A stretch of 64,000 nucleotides of DNA from Petrolisthes cinctipes (GCA_033782935.1 JAWQEG010000166.1:1144001-1208000); one strand, 5' to 3'. Numbered from the stretch's first letter, positions 12,901-27,820 are shown. A program made the numbers and translations. Notes: generated from the letters alone by a model not told the origin.

Positions 12901-13960
12901 ACGACAAAATATCGAAATTTCGGGTGTTTTGAGCCTGAATTTGAGATATAAACGGGTAGAGAAGATGCATGCACATATCGACTTTGGGCACCTAAAATAT
13001 CGATTTTCAGCATGTTTTGGGTCTGTATCTAAAAAACATTCTAACTAGGAGTAAAGATGTACAGATCGCTTCTGGGACCCCAAAATATCGAGTTTTTGGG
13101 TGTTTTGGACCTGAATTTGAGGTATCGACTTTGGGCACCTAAAATATCGATTTAGGCATGTTTTGGGCCTATATTTTGAAAATATTCTAGCACTGAGTAG
13201 GCATGTACAGATCGCTTCTGGGACCCAAAAATATCGAATTTTCTGGTGTTTTAAGCCTGAATTTGAGATATAAACGGGTACAGAAGATGCATGCACATAT
13301 TGACTTTGGGCACCTAAAATATCGATTTTCAGCATGTTTGGGGCCTATATTTTGAAAATACTCTAACTAGGAGTAGGCATGTACAGATCGCTTCTGGGAC
13401 CCAAAAATATCGAATTTTCGGGTGTTTTGAGCCTTAATTTGAGATATAAACGGGTACAGAAGATGCATGCACATATCGACTTAGGACACTTAAAATATCG
13501 ATTTTTAGCATGTTTTGAGCCTATATTTTGAAAACATTCTAGCACTGACTAGACATGTACAGATCGCTTCTGGGACCCAAAATTATCAAATTCTCGGGTG
13601 TTTTCAGGTTGAATTTGAGATATAAACGAGTGCAGAAGATGCATACACATGTTGACTTTGGACACCTAAAATATCGATTTTCAGCATGTTTTGAGCCTGC
13701 GTCTGAGTAGGCATGAACAGATCGCTTCAGGGACCCCAAAATATCGAATTGTCGGGTGTTTGGAGCCTGAATATGAGATATAAACTGGTACAAAAGATGC
13801 ATGCACATATCGACTTTTGGGCACCTAAAAGATCGATTTTCAGTATGTTTTGGGCCTGTATTTTGAAAATACTCTAACACGGAGTAGGCATGTACAGTTC
13901 GCTTCTGGAACCCCAAAATATCGAATTTTCGGGTGTTTTGGGCCTGAATTTGAAATATCG
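7795..13960 (+). repeat. Large duplicated block X, first copy (6,156 bp)
   Basis: The block starts with the variant ggggacctaaaatatcg and attttgcaaatattc, found at 7,811 and again at 13,967, an offset of 6,156 bp. Downstream landmarks match at 5,592 bp (for example 10,386 with 15,978 and 11,336 with 16,928) because monomer-sized gains and losses separate the copies. The end of X at about 13,960 is where similarity to the second copy's end (about 23,090) also stops. Confidence 0.75.
8331..9300 (+). repeat. 501-bp tandem duplication of a three-monomer block
   Basis: Two copies with a 501-bp period (177+147+177). Both carry the rare variants attttagattttgagc (8,331 and 8,832), aacatcctaactagg, cctgaaattgagacataaac and ccccaagatatcgtgtttttg. 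The last variant was not noticed elsewhere in the window. The copies differ by a few bases, for example ttggcacactt in the first and ttggacactt in the second. Confidence 0.82.
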
Positions 13961-16900
13961 AATTTGGGGACCTAAAATATCGATTTTTAGCATGTTTTGG
14001 GCCTATATTTTGCAAATATTCTAGCACTAAGTAGGCATGTACAGATCACTTCTGGGACCCCAAAATATCGAATTTTCGGGTGTTTTGAGCCTAGATTTGA
14101 GATATAAACGGGTACAGATGATGCATGCACATATCGACTTTGAACACTTAAAATTTCGATTTTTAGCATGTTTTGAGCCTATATTTTGAAAACATTCTAG
14201 CACTGACTAGGCATGTACAGATCGCTTGTGGGACCCAAAATTATCAAATTGATGCAGAAGATGCATACACATGTTGACTTTGGGCACCTAAAATATCGAT
14301 TTTCAGCATGTTTTGGGCCTGCATCTGAGTAGGCATGTACAGATCGCTTCTGGGACCCCAAAATATCGAATTTTCGGGTGTTTGGAGCCTGAATTTGAGA
14401 TATAAACGGGTACAGAAGATGCATGCACATATCGACTATTGGGCACCTAAAAGATCGATTTTCAGTATGTTTTGGGCCTGTATTTTGAAAATACTCTAAC
14501 ACGGAGTAGGCATGTACAGTTCGCTTCTGGGACCCCAAAATATCAAATTTTCGGGTGTTTTGGGCCTGAATTTGAAATATCGACTTTGGGCACCTAAAAT
14601 ATCGATTTTTAGCATGTTTTGGTCCTATATTTTAAAAATATTCTGGCACTGAGTAGGCATGTACAGATCGCTTCTGGGACCCCAAAATATCGAATTTTCG
14701 GGTGTTTTGAGCCTGTATTTGAGATATAAACGGGTACTGAAGATGCATGCACATATCGACTTTTGGGCACCTAAATTTTGGATTTTGAGCATGTTTTTTG
14801 TCTGTATCTTGAAAACATCCTAACTAGGAGTAGGGATGTACAGATCGCTTCTGGGACCCAAAAATACCGAATTTTCGGGTGTTTGGAGCCTGAATTTGAG
14901 ACATAAACGGGTACAGAAGATGCATGCACATATCGACTTTGGACACTTAAAATATCGATTTTCAGCATGTTTTGGGCCTGTATTTTGAAAACATTCTAGC
15001 ACTGAGTAGGCATGTACAGATCGCTTCTTGGACCCCAAGATTTCGAGTTTTTGGGTGTTTTGGACCTGAATTTGAGATATCGACTTTGGGCACCTAAAAT
15101 ATCGATTTTTAGCATGGTTTGAGCCCATATTTTGAAAACATTATAGCACTGACTAGGCATGTACAGATCGCTTCTGGGACCCAAAATTATCAAATTTTCG
15201 GGTGTTTTGAGGTTGAATTTGAGATATAAACGAGTGAAGAAGACGCATACACATGTTGACTTTGGGCACCTAAAATATCGATTTTCAGCATGTTTTGGGC
15301 CTGCATCTAACTAGGCATGTACAGATCGCTTCTGGGACCCAAAAATGTCGAATTTTCGGGTGTTTGGTGCCTGAATTTGAGATATAAACGGGTACAGAAG
15401 ATTCATGCTCATATCGACTTTTAGGCACCTAAAAGATCGATTTTCAGTATGTTTTGGGCCTGTATTTTGAAAATACTCTAACACGGAGTAGGCATGTACA
15501 GTTCGCTTCTGGGACCCCAAAATATCGAATTTTCGGGTGTTTTGGGCCTGAATTTGAAATATCGACTTTGGGCACCTAAAATATTGATTTTTAGCATGTT
15601 TTGGGCCTATATTTTAAAAATATTCTGGCACTGAGTAGGCATGTACAGATCGCTTCTGGGACCCCAAAATATCGAATTTTCGGGTGTTTTGAGCCTGTAT
15701 TTGAGATATAAACGGGTACTGAAGATGCATGCACATATCGACTTTTGGGCACCTAAATTTTGGATTTTGAGCATGTTTTGGGTCTGTATCTTGAAAACAT
15801 TCTAACTAGGAGTAGGGATGAACAGATCGCTTCTGGGACCCAAAAATACCGAATTTTCGGGTGTTTTGAGCCTGAAATTGAGATATAAACGGGTACAGAA
15901 GATGCATGCACATATCGACTTTGGACACTTAAAATATCGATTTTCAGCATGTTTTGGGCCTGTATTTTGAAAATACTCTAACTAGGAGTAGGCATGTACA
16001 GATCGCTTCTTGGACCCCAAAATATCGAGTTTTTGGGTGTTTTGGACCTGAATTTGAGATATCGACTTTGGGCACCTAAAATATCGATTTTAGCATGTTT
16101 TGGGCCTATATTTTGAAAATATTCTAGCACTGAGTAGGCATGTACAGATAGCTTCTGGGACCCCAAAATATCGAATTTTCGGGTGTTTTGAGCCTGAATT
16201 TGAGATATAAACGGGTACAGAAGATGCATGCACATATTGACTTTGGGCACCTAAAATATCGATTTTCAGCATGTTTGGGCCCTATATTTTGAAAATACTT
16301 TAACTAGGAGTAGGCATGTACAGATCGCTTCTGGGACCCAAAAATATCGAATTTTCTTGTGTTTTGAGCCTTAATTTGAGATATAAACCGTTACAGAAGA
16401 TGCATGCACATATCGACTTATGACACTTAAAATATCGATTTTTAGCATGTTTTGAGCCTATATTTTGAAAACATTCTAGCACTGACTAGACATGTACAGA
16501 TCGCTTCTGGGACCCAAAATTATCAAATTTTCGGGTGTTTTGAGGTTGAATTTGAGATATAAACGGATACAAAAGATGCATGCACATATCGACTTTTGGG
16601 CACCTAAAAGATCGATTTTCAGTATGTTTTGGGCCTGTATTTTGAAAATACTCTAACACGGAGTAGGCATGTACAGTTCGCTTCTGGGACCCCAAAATAT
16701 CGAATTTTCGGGTGTTTTGGGCCTGAATTTGAAATATCGACTTTGGGCACCTAAAATATTGATTTTTAGCATGTTTTGGTCCTATATTTTAAAAATATTC
16801 TGGCACTGAGTAGGCATGTACAAATCGCTTCTGGGACCCCAAAATATCGAATTTTTGGGTGTTTTGAGCCTGAATTTAAGATATAAACGGGTACAGAAGA

Positions 16901-19900
16901 TGCATGCACATATCGACTTTTGGGCACCTAAAATATCGATTTTGAGCATGTTTTGGGTCTGTATCTTGAAAACATTCTAACTAGGAGTAGGGATGTACAA
17001 ATCACTTCTGGGACCCAAAAATACCGAATTTTCGGGTGTTTGCAGCCTGAATTTGAGATATAAACGGGTACAGAAGATGCATGCACATATCGACTTTGGA
17101 CAATTAAAATATCGATTTTCAGCATGTTTTGGGCCTGTATTTTGATAACATTCTAGCACTGAGTAGGCATGTACAGATCGCTCCTGGGACCCCAAAATAT
17201 CGAGTTTTTTGGTGTTTTGGACCTGAATTTGAGATATCGACTTTGGGCACCTAAAATATCGATTTTTAGCATGTTTTGGACCTATATTTTGAAAATATTC
17301 TAGCACTGAGTAGGCATGTACAGATCGCTTCTGGGACCCCAAAATATCGAATTTTCAGGTGTTTTGAGCCTGAATTTGAGATATAAACGGGTACAGATGA
17401 TGCATGCACATATCGACTTTTGGGAACCTAAAATATCGATTTTGAGCATGTTTTGGGTCTGTATCTTGAAAACATTCTAACTAGGAGTAGGGATGTACAG
17501 ATCACTTCTGGGACCCAAAAATACCGAATTTTCGGGTGCTTGGAGCCTGAATTTGAGATATAAACGAGTACAGAAGATGCATGCACATATCGACTTTGGA
17601 CAATTAAAATATCGATTTTCAGCATGTTTTGGGCCTGTATTTTGAAAACATTCTAGCACTGAGTAGGCATGTACAGATCGCTCCTGGGACCCCAAAATAT
17701 CGATTTTTGGGTGTTTTGGACCTGAATTTGAGATATCGACTTTGGGCACCTAAAATATCGATTTTTAGCATGTTTTGGACCTATATTTTGAAAATATTCT
17801 AGCACTGAGTAGGCATGTACAGATCGCTTCTGGGACCCCAAAATATCGAATTTTCAGGTGTTTTGAGCCTGAATTTGAGATATAAACGGGTACAGAAGAT
17901 GCATGCACATATTGACTTTGGGCACCTAAAATATCGATTTTTAGCATGTTTTGGGCCTGTATTTTGAAAATACTCTAACTAGGAGTAGGCATGTACAGAT
18001 CGCTTCTGTGACCCAAAAATATCGAATTTTCGGGTGTTTTGAGCATGAATTTGAGATATAAACGGGTACAGAAGATGAATGCACATATAGACTTTGGACA
18101 CTTAAAATATCGATTTTTAGCATGTTTTGAGCCTATATTTTGAAAATATTCTAGCACTGACTAGACATGTACAGATCGCTTCTGGGACCCAAAATTATCA
18201 AATTTTCGGGTGTTTTAATGTTGAATTTGAGATATAAACGAGTGCAGAAGATGCATACACATGTTGACTTTGGGCAACTAAAATATAGATTTTCAGTATG
18301 TTTTGGGCCTGCATCTGAGTAGGCATGTACAGATCGCTTCTGGGACCCCAAAATATCGATTTTTCGGGTGTTTTGAACCTGAATTTGAGATATAAACGGG
18401 TACAGAAGATGCATGCACATATCGACTTTTGGGCACCTAAAATATCGATTTTGAGCATGTTTTGGGTCTGTATCTTGAAAACATTCTAACTAGGAGTAGG
18501 GATGTACAGATCGCTTCTGGAACCCCAAAATATCGAATTTTCGGGTGTTTGGAGCCTGAATTTGAGATATAAACGGGTACAGAAGATGAATGCACATATC
18601 GACTTTTGGGCACCTAAAAGATCGATTTTCAGTATGTTTTGGGCCTGTATTTTGAAAATACTCTAACACGGAGTAGGCATGTACAGTTCGCTTCTGGGAC
18701 CCCAAAATATCGAATTTTCGGGTGTTTTGGGCCTGAATTTGAAATATCGACTTTGGGCACCTAAAATATTGATTTTTAGCATGTTTTGGGCCTATATTTT
18801 AAAAATATTCTGGCACTGAGTAGGCATGTACAGATCGCTTCTGGGACCCCAAAATATCGAATTTTCGGGTGTTTTGAGCCTGTATTTGAGATATAAACGG
18901 GTACTGAAGATGCATGCACATATCGACTTTTGGGCACCTAAATTTTGGATTTTGAGCATGTTTTGGGTCTGTATCTTGAAAACATTCTAACTAGGAGTAG
19001 GGATGAACAGATCGCTTCTGGGACCCAAAAATACCGAATTTTCGGGTGTTTTGAGCCTGAAATTGAGATATAAACGGGTACAGAAGATGCATGCACATAT
19101 CGACTTTGGACACTTAAAATATCGATTTTCAGCATGTTTTGGGCCTGTATTTTGAAAATACTCTAACTAGGAGTAGGCATGTACAGATCGCTTCTTGGAC
19201 CCCAAAATATCGAGTTTTTGGGTGTTTTGGACCTGAATTTGAGATATCGACTTTGGGCACCTAAAATATCGATTTTAGCATGTTTTGGGCCTATATTTTG
19301 AAAATATTCTAGCACTGAGTAGGCATGTACAGATAGCTTCTGGGACCCCAAAATATCGAATTTTCGGGTGTTTTGAGCCTGAATTTGAGATATAAACGGG
19401 TACAGAAGATGCATGCACATATTGACTTTGGGCACCTAAAATATCGATTTTCAGCATGTTTGGGCCCTATATTTTGAAAATACTTTAACTAGGAGTAGGC
19501 ATGTACAGATCGCTTCTGGGACCCAAAAATATCGAATTTTCTTGTGTTTTGAGCCTTAATTTGAGATATAAACCGTTACAGAAGATGCATGCACATATCG
19601 ACTTATGACACTTAAAATATCGATTTTTAGCATGTTTTGAGCCTATATTTTGAAAACATTCTAGCACTGACTAGACATGTACAGATCGCTTCTGGGACCC
19701 AAAATTATCAAATTTTCGGGTGTTTTGAGGTTGAATTTGAGATATAAACGGATACAAAAGATGCATGCACATATCGACTTTTGGGCACCTAAAAGATCGA
19801 TTTTCAGTATGTTTTGGGCCTGTATTTTGAAAATACTCTAACACGGAGTAGGCATGTACAGTTCGCTTCTGGGACCCCAAAATATCGAATTTTCGGGTGT

Positions 19901-22900
19901 TTTGGGCCTGAATTTGAAATATCGACTTTGGGCACCTAAAATATTGATTTTTAGCATGTTTTGGTCCTATATTTTAAAAATATTCTGGCACTGAGTAGGC
20001 ATGTACAAATCGCTTCTGGGACCCCAAAATATCGAATTTTTGGGTGTTTTGAGCCTGAATTTAAGATATAAACGGGTACAGAAGATGCATGCACATATCG
20101 ACTTTTGGGCACCTAAAATATCGATTTTGAGCATGTTTTGGGTCTGTATCTTGAAAACATTCTAACTAGGAGTAGGGATGTACAAATCACTTCTGGGACC
20201 CAAAAATACCGAATTTTCGGGTGTTTGGAGCCTGAATTTGAGATATAAACGGGTACAGAAGATGCATGCACATATCGACTTTGGACAATTAAAATATCGA
20301 TTTTCAGCATGTTTTGGGCCTGTATTTTGATAACATTCTAGCACTGAGTAGGCATGTACAGATCGCTCCTGGGACCCCAAAATATCGAGTTTTTTGGTGT
20401 TTTGGACCTGAATTTGAGATATCGACTTTGGGCACCTAAAATATCGATTTTTAGCATGTTTTGGACCTATATTTTGAAAATATTCTAGCACTGAGTAGGC
20501 ATGTACAGATCGCTTCTGGGACCCCAAAATATCGAATTTTCAGGTGTTTTGAGCCTGAATTTGAGATATAAACGGGTACAGATGATGCATGCACATATCG
20601 ACTTTTGGGAACCTAAAATATCGATTTTGAGCATGTTTTGGGTCTGTATCTTGAAAACATTCTAACTAGGAGTAGGGATGTACAGATCACTTCTGGGACC
20701 CAAAAATACCGAATTTTCGGGTGCTTGGAGCCTGAATTTGAGATATAAACGAGTACAGAAGATGCATGCACATATCGACTTTGGACAATTAAAATATCGA
20801 TTTTCAGCATGTTTTGGGCCTGTATTTTGAAAACATTCTAGCACTGAGTAGGCATGTACAGATCGCTCCTGGGACCCCAAAATATCGATTTTTGGGTGTT
20901 TTGGACCTGAATTTGAGATATCGACTTTGGGCACCTAAAATATCGATTTTTAGCATGTTTTGGACCTATATTTTGAAAATATTCTAGCACTGAGTAGGCA
21001 TGTACAGATCGCTTCTGGGACCCCAAAATATCGAATTTTCAGGTGTTTTGAGCCTGAATTTGAGATATAAACGGGTACAGAAGATGCATGCACATATTGA
21101 CTTTGGGCACCTAAAATATCGATTTTTAGCATGTTTTGGGCCTGTATTTTGAAAATACTCTAACTAGGAGTAGGCATGTACAGATCGCTTCTGTGACCCA
21201 AAAATATCGAATTTTCGGGTGTTTTGAGCATGAATTTGAGATATAAACGGGTACAGAAGATGAATGCACATATAGACTTTGGACACTTAAAATATCGATT
21301 TTTAGCATGTTTTGAGCCTATATTTTGAAAATATTCTAGCACTGACTAGACATGTACAGATCGCTTCTGGGACCCAAAATTATCAAATTTTCGGGTGTTT
21401 TAATGTTGAATTTGAGATATAAACGAGTGCAGAAGATGCATACACATGTTGACTTTGGGCAACTAAAATATAGATTTTCAGTATGTTTTGGGCCTGCATC
21501 TGAGTAGGCATGTACAGATCGCTTCTGGGACCCCAAAATATCGATTTTTCGGGTGTTTTGAACCTGAATTTGAGATATAAACGGGTACAGAAGATGCATG
21601 CACATATCGACTTTTGGGCACCTAAAATATCGATTTTGAGCATGTTTTGGGTCTGTATCTTGAAAACATTCTAACTAGGAGTAGGGATGTACAGATCGCT
21701 TCTGGAACCCCAAAATATCGAATTTTCGGGTGTTTGGAGCCTGAATTTGAGATATAAACGGGTACAGAAGATGAATGCACATATCGACTTTTGGGCACCT
21801 AAAAGATCGATTTTCAGTATGTTTTGGGCCTGTATTTTGAAAATACTCTAACACGGAGTAGGCATGTACAGTTCGCTTCTGGGACCCCAAAATATCGAAT
21901 TTTAGGGTGTTTTGGGCCTGAATTTGAGATATCAACTTTGGGCATCTAAAATATCGATTTTTAGCATGTTTTGGGCCTATATTTTGAAAATACTCTAGCA
22001 CTAAGTAGGCATGTACAGATCACTTGTGGGACGACAAAATATCGAAATTTCGGGTGTTTTGAGCCTGAATTTGAGATATAAACGGGTAGAGAAGATGCAT
22101 GCACATATCGACTTTGGGCACCTAAAATATCGATTTTCAGCATGTTTTGGGTCTGTATCTAAACAACATTCTAACTAGGAGTAAAGATGTACAGATCGCT
22201 TCTGGGACCCCAAAATATCGAGTTTTTGGGTGTTTTGGACCTGAATTTGAGGTATCGACTTTGGGCACCTAAAATATCGATTTAGGCATGTTTTGGGCCT
22301 ATATTTTGAAAATATTCTAGCACTGAGTAGGCATGTACAGATCGCTTCTGGGACCCCAAAATATCGAATTTTCTGGTGTTTTGAGCCTGAATTTGAGATA
22401 TAAACGGGTACAGAAGATGCATGCACATATTGACTTTGGGCACCTAAAATATCGATTTTCAGCATGTTTGGGGCCTATATTTTGAAAATACTCTAACTAG
22501 GAGTAGGCATGTACAGATCGCTTCTGGGACCCAAAAATATCGAATTTTCGGGTGTTTTGAGCCTTAATTTGAGATATAAACGGGTACAGAAGATGCATGC
22601 ACATATCGACTTAGGACACTTAAAATATCGATTTTTAGCATGTTTTGAGCCTATATTTTGAAAACATTCTAGCACTGACTAGACATGTACAGATCGCTTC
22701 TGGGACCCAAAATTATCAAATTTTCGGGTGTTTTCAGGTTGAATTTGAGATATAAACGAGTGCAGAAGATGCATACACATGTTGACTTTGGACACCTAAA
22801 ATATCGATTTTCAGCATGTTTTGAGCCTGCGTCTGAGTAGGCATGAACAGATCGCTTAAGGGACCCCAAAATATCGAATTGTCGGGTGTTTGGAGCCTGA

Positions 22901-23090
22901 ATATGAGATATAAACTGGTACAAAAGATGCATGCACATATCGACTTTTGGGCACCTAAAAGATCGATTTTCAGTATGTTTTGGGCCTGTATTTTGAAAAT
23001 ACTCTAACACGGAGTAGGCATGTACAGTTCGCTTCTGGAACCCCAAAATATCGAATTTTCGGGTGTTTTGGGCCTGAATTTGAAATATCG
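13961..23090 (+). repeat. Large duplicated block X', second copy (about 9,130 bp)
   Basis: Second copy of the block at 7,795-13,960. The offset grows from 6,156 to 5,592 (net loss of 564 bp), then to 5,944 (gain of two 176-bp monomers near 17.3-17.6 kb), then to 9,130 after an internal 3,185-bp tandem duplication. The sum 6,156-564+353+3,185 equals 9,130. A local 45-bp deletion occurs near 14,250 (tatcaaattgatgcag). Confidence 0.72.
15430..21800 (+). repeat. 3,185-bp tandem duplication inside X'
   Basis: About 15,430-18,615 and 18,616-21,800 are two nearly identical copies. Many landmarks match at exactly 3,185 bp, for example 15,753/18,938, 16,300/19,485, 17,428/20,613 and 18,198/21,383. 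Shared rare variants include ttttcttgtgttttgagcc, ataaaccgttacag, gtgcttggagcc and gagcatgaatttgag. Copies look close to identical by eye, suggesting a recent event. Ends are placed to within about 100 bp. Confidence 0.85.
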
Positions 23091-24650
23091 ACTTTGGGCA
23101 CCTAAAATATCGATTTTTAGCATGTTTTGGGCCTATATTTTAAAAATATTCTGGCACTGAGTAGGCATGTACAGATCGCTTCAGGGACCCCAAAATATCG
23201 AATTTTCGGGTGTTTTGAGCCTGAATTTGAGATATAAACGGGTACAGAAGATGCATGCACATATCGACTTTTGGGCACCTAAAATATCGATTTTAAGCAT
23301 GTTTTGGGTCTGTATCTTGAAAACATTCTAACTAGGAGTAGGGATGTACCGATCGCTTCTAGGACCCAAAAATACTGAATTTTCGGGTGTTTTGAGCCTG
23401 AATTTGAGATATAAACGGGTACAGAAGATGCATGCACATATTGAGTTTGGACAATTAAAATATCGATTTTTAACATGTTTTGAGCCTATATTTTGAAAAC
23501 ATTCTAGCACTGACTAGACATGTACAGATCACTTCTGGGACCCCAAAATATCGAATTTTCGGGCGTTTTGAGGTTGAATTTGAGATATAAACGAGTGCAG
23601 AAGATGCATACACATGTTCAATTTGGGCACCTAAAAGATCGATTTTCAGTATGTTTTGAGCCTGTATTTTGAAAATACTCTGACACAGAGTAGGCATGTA
23701 CAGTTCGCTTCTGGGACACCAAAATATCGAATTTTCGGATGTTTGGGCCTCAATTTGAGATATCGACTTTGGGGACATAAAATATCGATTTTTAGCATGT
23801 TTTTGGCCTATATTTTGAAAATATTCTAGCACTAAGTAGGCATGTACAGATCACTTCTGGGACCCCAAAATATCGAATTTTCGGGCGTTTTGAGCCTGAA
23901 TTTGAGATATAAACGGGTACAGATGATGCATGCACATATCGACTTTGGACTTTTAAAATATAGATTTTTAGCATGTTTTGAGCCTATATTTTGAAAAAAT
24001 TCTACCATTGAGTAGGCATGTACAGATCGCTTCTGGGACCCAAAAATATCGAATTTTCGTGTGTTTTGAGCCTGAATTTGAGATATAAACGGGTACAGAA
24101 GATGCATCCACATATCGACTTTTGGGCACCTAAAAGATCGATTTTCAGTATGTTTTGGGCCTGTATATTGAAAATACTCTAACACGGAGTAGGCATGTAC
24201 CGATCGCTTCTGGGACCCCAAAATATCGAATTTTTGGGTGTTTTTGGCCTGAATTTGAGATATCAACTTTGGACACTTAAAATATCGATTTTCAGCATGT
24301 TTTGGGCCTGTATTTTGAAAACATTCTAGCACTGAGTAAGCATGTACAGATCGCTTCTCGGACACCAAAATATCGAGTTCTTGGGTGTTTTGGACCTGAA
24401 TTTGAGATATCGACTTTGGGCACCTAAAATATCGATTTTTAGCATGTTTTGGGCCTATATTTTGAAAATATTCTAGCACTGAGTAGGCATGTACAGATCG
24501 CTTCTGGGACCCAAAAATATCGAATTTTCGGGTGTTTTGAGCCTGAATTTGAGATATAAACGGGTACAGAAGATGAATGCACATATTGACTTTGGGCACC
24601 TAAAATATCGATTTTCAGCATGTTTTGGGCCTGTATTTTGAAAATACTCT

Positions 24651-24672
24651 AACACGGAGATCGCTTCCGGGA
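24651..24672 (+). repeat. Monomer with 13-bp deletion (diagnostic variant)
   Basis: The normal end cggagtaggcatgtacagatcg is shortened to cggagatcgc, with AG at both ends of the lost bases. The same deletion occurs at about 26,300 in direct orientation and at about 50,449, 54,619, 56,473 and 60,443 in inverted orientation. It is a marker shared by both arms. Confidence 0.85.
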
Positions 24673-25849
24673 CCCAAAAATATCGAATTTTCGGGTGTTT
24701 TGAGCCTGAATTTGAGATATAAACGGGTACAGAAGATGCATGCACATATCGACTTTGGACACTTAAAATATCGATTTTTAGCATGTTTTGAGCCTATATT
24801 TTGAAAACATTCTAGCACTGACTAGACATGTACAGATCGCTTCTGGGACCCAAAATTATCAAATTTTCGGGTGTTTTGAGGTTGAATTTGAGATATAAAC
24901 GAGTGCAGAAGATGCATACACATGTTGACTTTGGGCACCTAAAATATCGATTTTCAGCATATTTTGGGCCTGCATCTGAGTAGGCATGTACAGATCGCTT
25001 CTGGGACCCCAAAATATCGAATTTTCGGGTGTTTGGAGCCTGAATTTGATATATAAACGGGTAAAGAAGATGCATGCACATATCGACTTTTGGGCACCTA
25101 AAAGATCGATTTTTAGTATGTTTTGGGCCTGTATTTTGAAAATACTCTAACACGGAGTAGGCATGTACAGTTCGCTTTTGGGACCCCAAAATATCGAATT
25201 TTAGGGTGTTTTGGGCCTGAATTTGAGATATCGACTTTGGGCACCTAAAATATTGATTTTTAGCATGTTTTGGGGCTATATTTCGAAAATATTCTAGCAC
25301 TAAGTAGGCATGTACAGATCACTTCTGGGACCCCAAAATATCGAATTTTCGGGTGTTTTAAGCCTGAATTTAAGATATAAACGGGTACAGATGATGCATG
25401 CACATATCGACTTTGGACACTTAAAATATCGATTTTTAGCATGTTTTGAGCCTATATTTTGAAATTTTTTTAGCTCTGAGTAGGCATGTACAGATCGCTT
25501 CTTGGACCCAAAAATATCGAATTTTCGGGTGTTTTGAGGTTAAATTTGGGATATAAACGGGTACAGAAGATGCATTTACATATCGCCTTTTGGGCACATA
25601 AATGATCGATTTTCAGTATGTTTTGAGCCTGTATTTTGAAAATACTCTAACACGGAGTAGGCATGTACAGTTCGCTTTTGGGACCCCAAATTATAGAATT
25701 TTCGGTTGTTTTGGACCTCAATTTGAGATATCGACTTTGGGCACCTAAAATATCGATTTTTAGCATGTTTTGGGCCTATATTTTGAAAATATTCTAGCAC
25801 TAAGGAGGCATGTATAGATCACTTCTGAAACCCCAAAATATCGAATTTT

Positions 25850-26825
25850 CGGGTGTTTTGAGCCTGAATTTGAGATATAAACGGGTACAGATGATGCATG
25901 CACATATCGACTTTGGACACTTAAAATATCGATTTTTAGCATGTTTTGAGCCTATATTTTGAAAAACTTCTAGTACTGAGTAGGCATGTACAGATCGCAT
26001 CTGGGACCCAAAAATATCGAATTTTCGAGTGTTTTGAGCCTGAATTTGAGATATAAACGGGTACAGAAGATGCATGCACATATCGACTTTGGACACTTAA
26101 AATATCGATTTTCATCATGTTTTGGGCCCGTATTTTGAAAACATTTTAGCACTGAGTAGGCATGTACAGATCGCTTCTGGGACCCCAAAATATCGAGTTT
26201 TTGGATGTTTTGTACCTGAATTTGAGATATCGACTTTAGGCACCTAAAATATCGATTTTCAGCATGTTTTGGGCCTGTATTTTGAAAATACTCTAACACG
26301 GAGATCGCTTCCGGGACCCAAAAATATCGAATTTTCGGGTGTTTTGAGCCTGAATTTGAGATATAAACGGGTACAGATGATGCATGCACATATCGACTTT
26401 GGACACTTAAAATATCGATTTTTAGCATGTTTTGAGCCTATATTTTGAAAAACTTCTAGTACTGAGTAGGCATGTACAGATCGCATCTGGGACCCAAAAA
26501 TATCGAATTTTCGAGTGTTTTGAGCCTGAATTTGAGATATAAACGGGTACAGAAGATGCATGCACATATCGACTTTGGACACTTAAAATATCGATTTTCA
26601 TCATGTTTTGGGCCTGTATTTTGAAAACATTTTAGCACTGAGTAGGCATGTACAGATCGCTTCTGGGACCCCAAAATATCGAGTTTTTGGATGTTTTGTA
26701 CCTGAATTTGAGATATCGACTTTAGGCACCTAAAATATCGATTTTCAGCATGTTTTGGGCCTGTATTTTGAAAATACTCTAACTAGGAGTAGGCATGTAC
26801 AGATCGCTTCTGGGACCCAAAAATA
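25850..26825 (+). repeat. 486-bp tandem duplication
   Basis: About 25,850-26,335 and 26,336-26,821 repeat with a period of 486 bp. Both have gaaaaacttctagtactg (25,970 and 26,456), cagatcgcatctggg, attttcatcatgttttggg and tttggatgttttgtacc. The first copy ends on the 13-bp-deleted monomer and the second on a normal aactaggagtagg end. The copies differ at only a few sites. Confidence 0.82.
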
Positions 26826-27820
26826 TCGAATTTTCGGGTGTTTTGAGCTTGAATTTGAGATATTAACGGGTACAGAAGATGCATGCACATATCGACTTTG
26901 GACACTTAAAATATCGATTTTTAGCATGTTTTGACCCTATATTTTGAAAACATTCTAGCACTGACTAGACATGTACAGATCGCTTCTGGGACCCAAAATC
27001 ATCAAATTTTCGGGTGTTTTGAGGTTGAATTTGATATAAAAACGAGTGCAGAAGATGCATACACATGTTGACTTTGGGCACCTAAAATATCGATTTTCAG
27101 CATGTTTTTGGCCTGAATCTGAGTAGGCATGTACAGATCGCTTCTGGGACCCCAAAATAACGAATTTTCGGGTGTTTGGAGCCTGAATTTGAGATATAAA
27201 CGGGTACAGAAGATGCATGCACATATCGACTTTAGGGCACCTAAAATATCGATTTTCAGTATGTTTTGGGCCTGTATTTTGAAAATACTCTAACACGGAG
27301 TAGGCATGTACAGTTAGCTTCTGGGACCCCAAAATATCGAATTTTCGGGTGTTTTGGACCTGAATTTGAAATATCGACTTTGGGCACCTAAAATATCGAT
27401 TTTTAGCATGTTTTGGGCCTGTATTTTGAAAACATTCTAGCACTGAGTAGGCATGTACAGATCGCTTCTGGGACCCAAAATTATCAAATTTTCGGGTGTT
27501 TTGAGGTTGAATTTGAGATATAAACGAGTGCAGAATATGCATACACATGTTGACTTTTGCACCTAAAATATCGATTTTCAGCATGTTTTGGGCCTGTATT
27601 TTGAAAATGCTCTAACACGGAGTAGGCATGTACAGTTCGTTTCTGCGACCCCAAAATATCGAATTTTAGGGTGTTATGGGCCTGAATTTGAGATATCGAC
27701 TTTGGGCACCTAAAATATCGATTTTTAGCATGTTTTGAGCCTATATTTTGAAAATATTCTAGCACTAAGTAGGCATGTACAGATCACTTCTGGGACCCCA
27801 AAATATCGAATTTTTGGGTG

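Noticed and set aside
23832..24599. 255-codon open frame on the minus strand, and many similar frames of 60-210 codons throughout, as protein genes
   Set aside because: All encode frame-shifted readings of the same monomer. All three frames of the strand are open in turn, monomer lengths such as 176 and 158 are not multiples of three, starts and stops recur at fixed places in the monomer, and indels between copies ignore reading frame.
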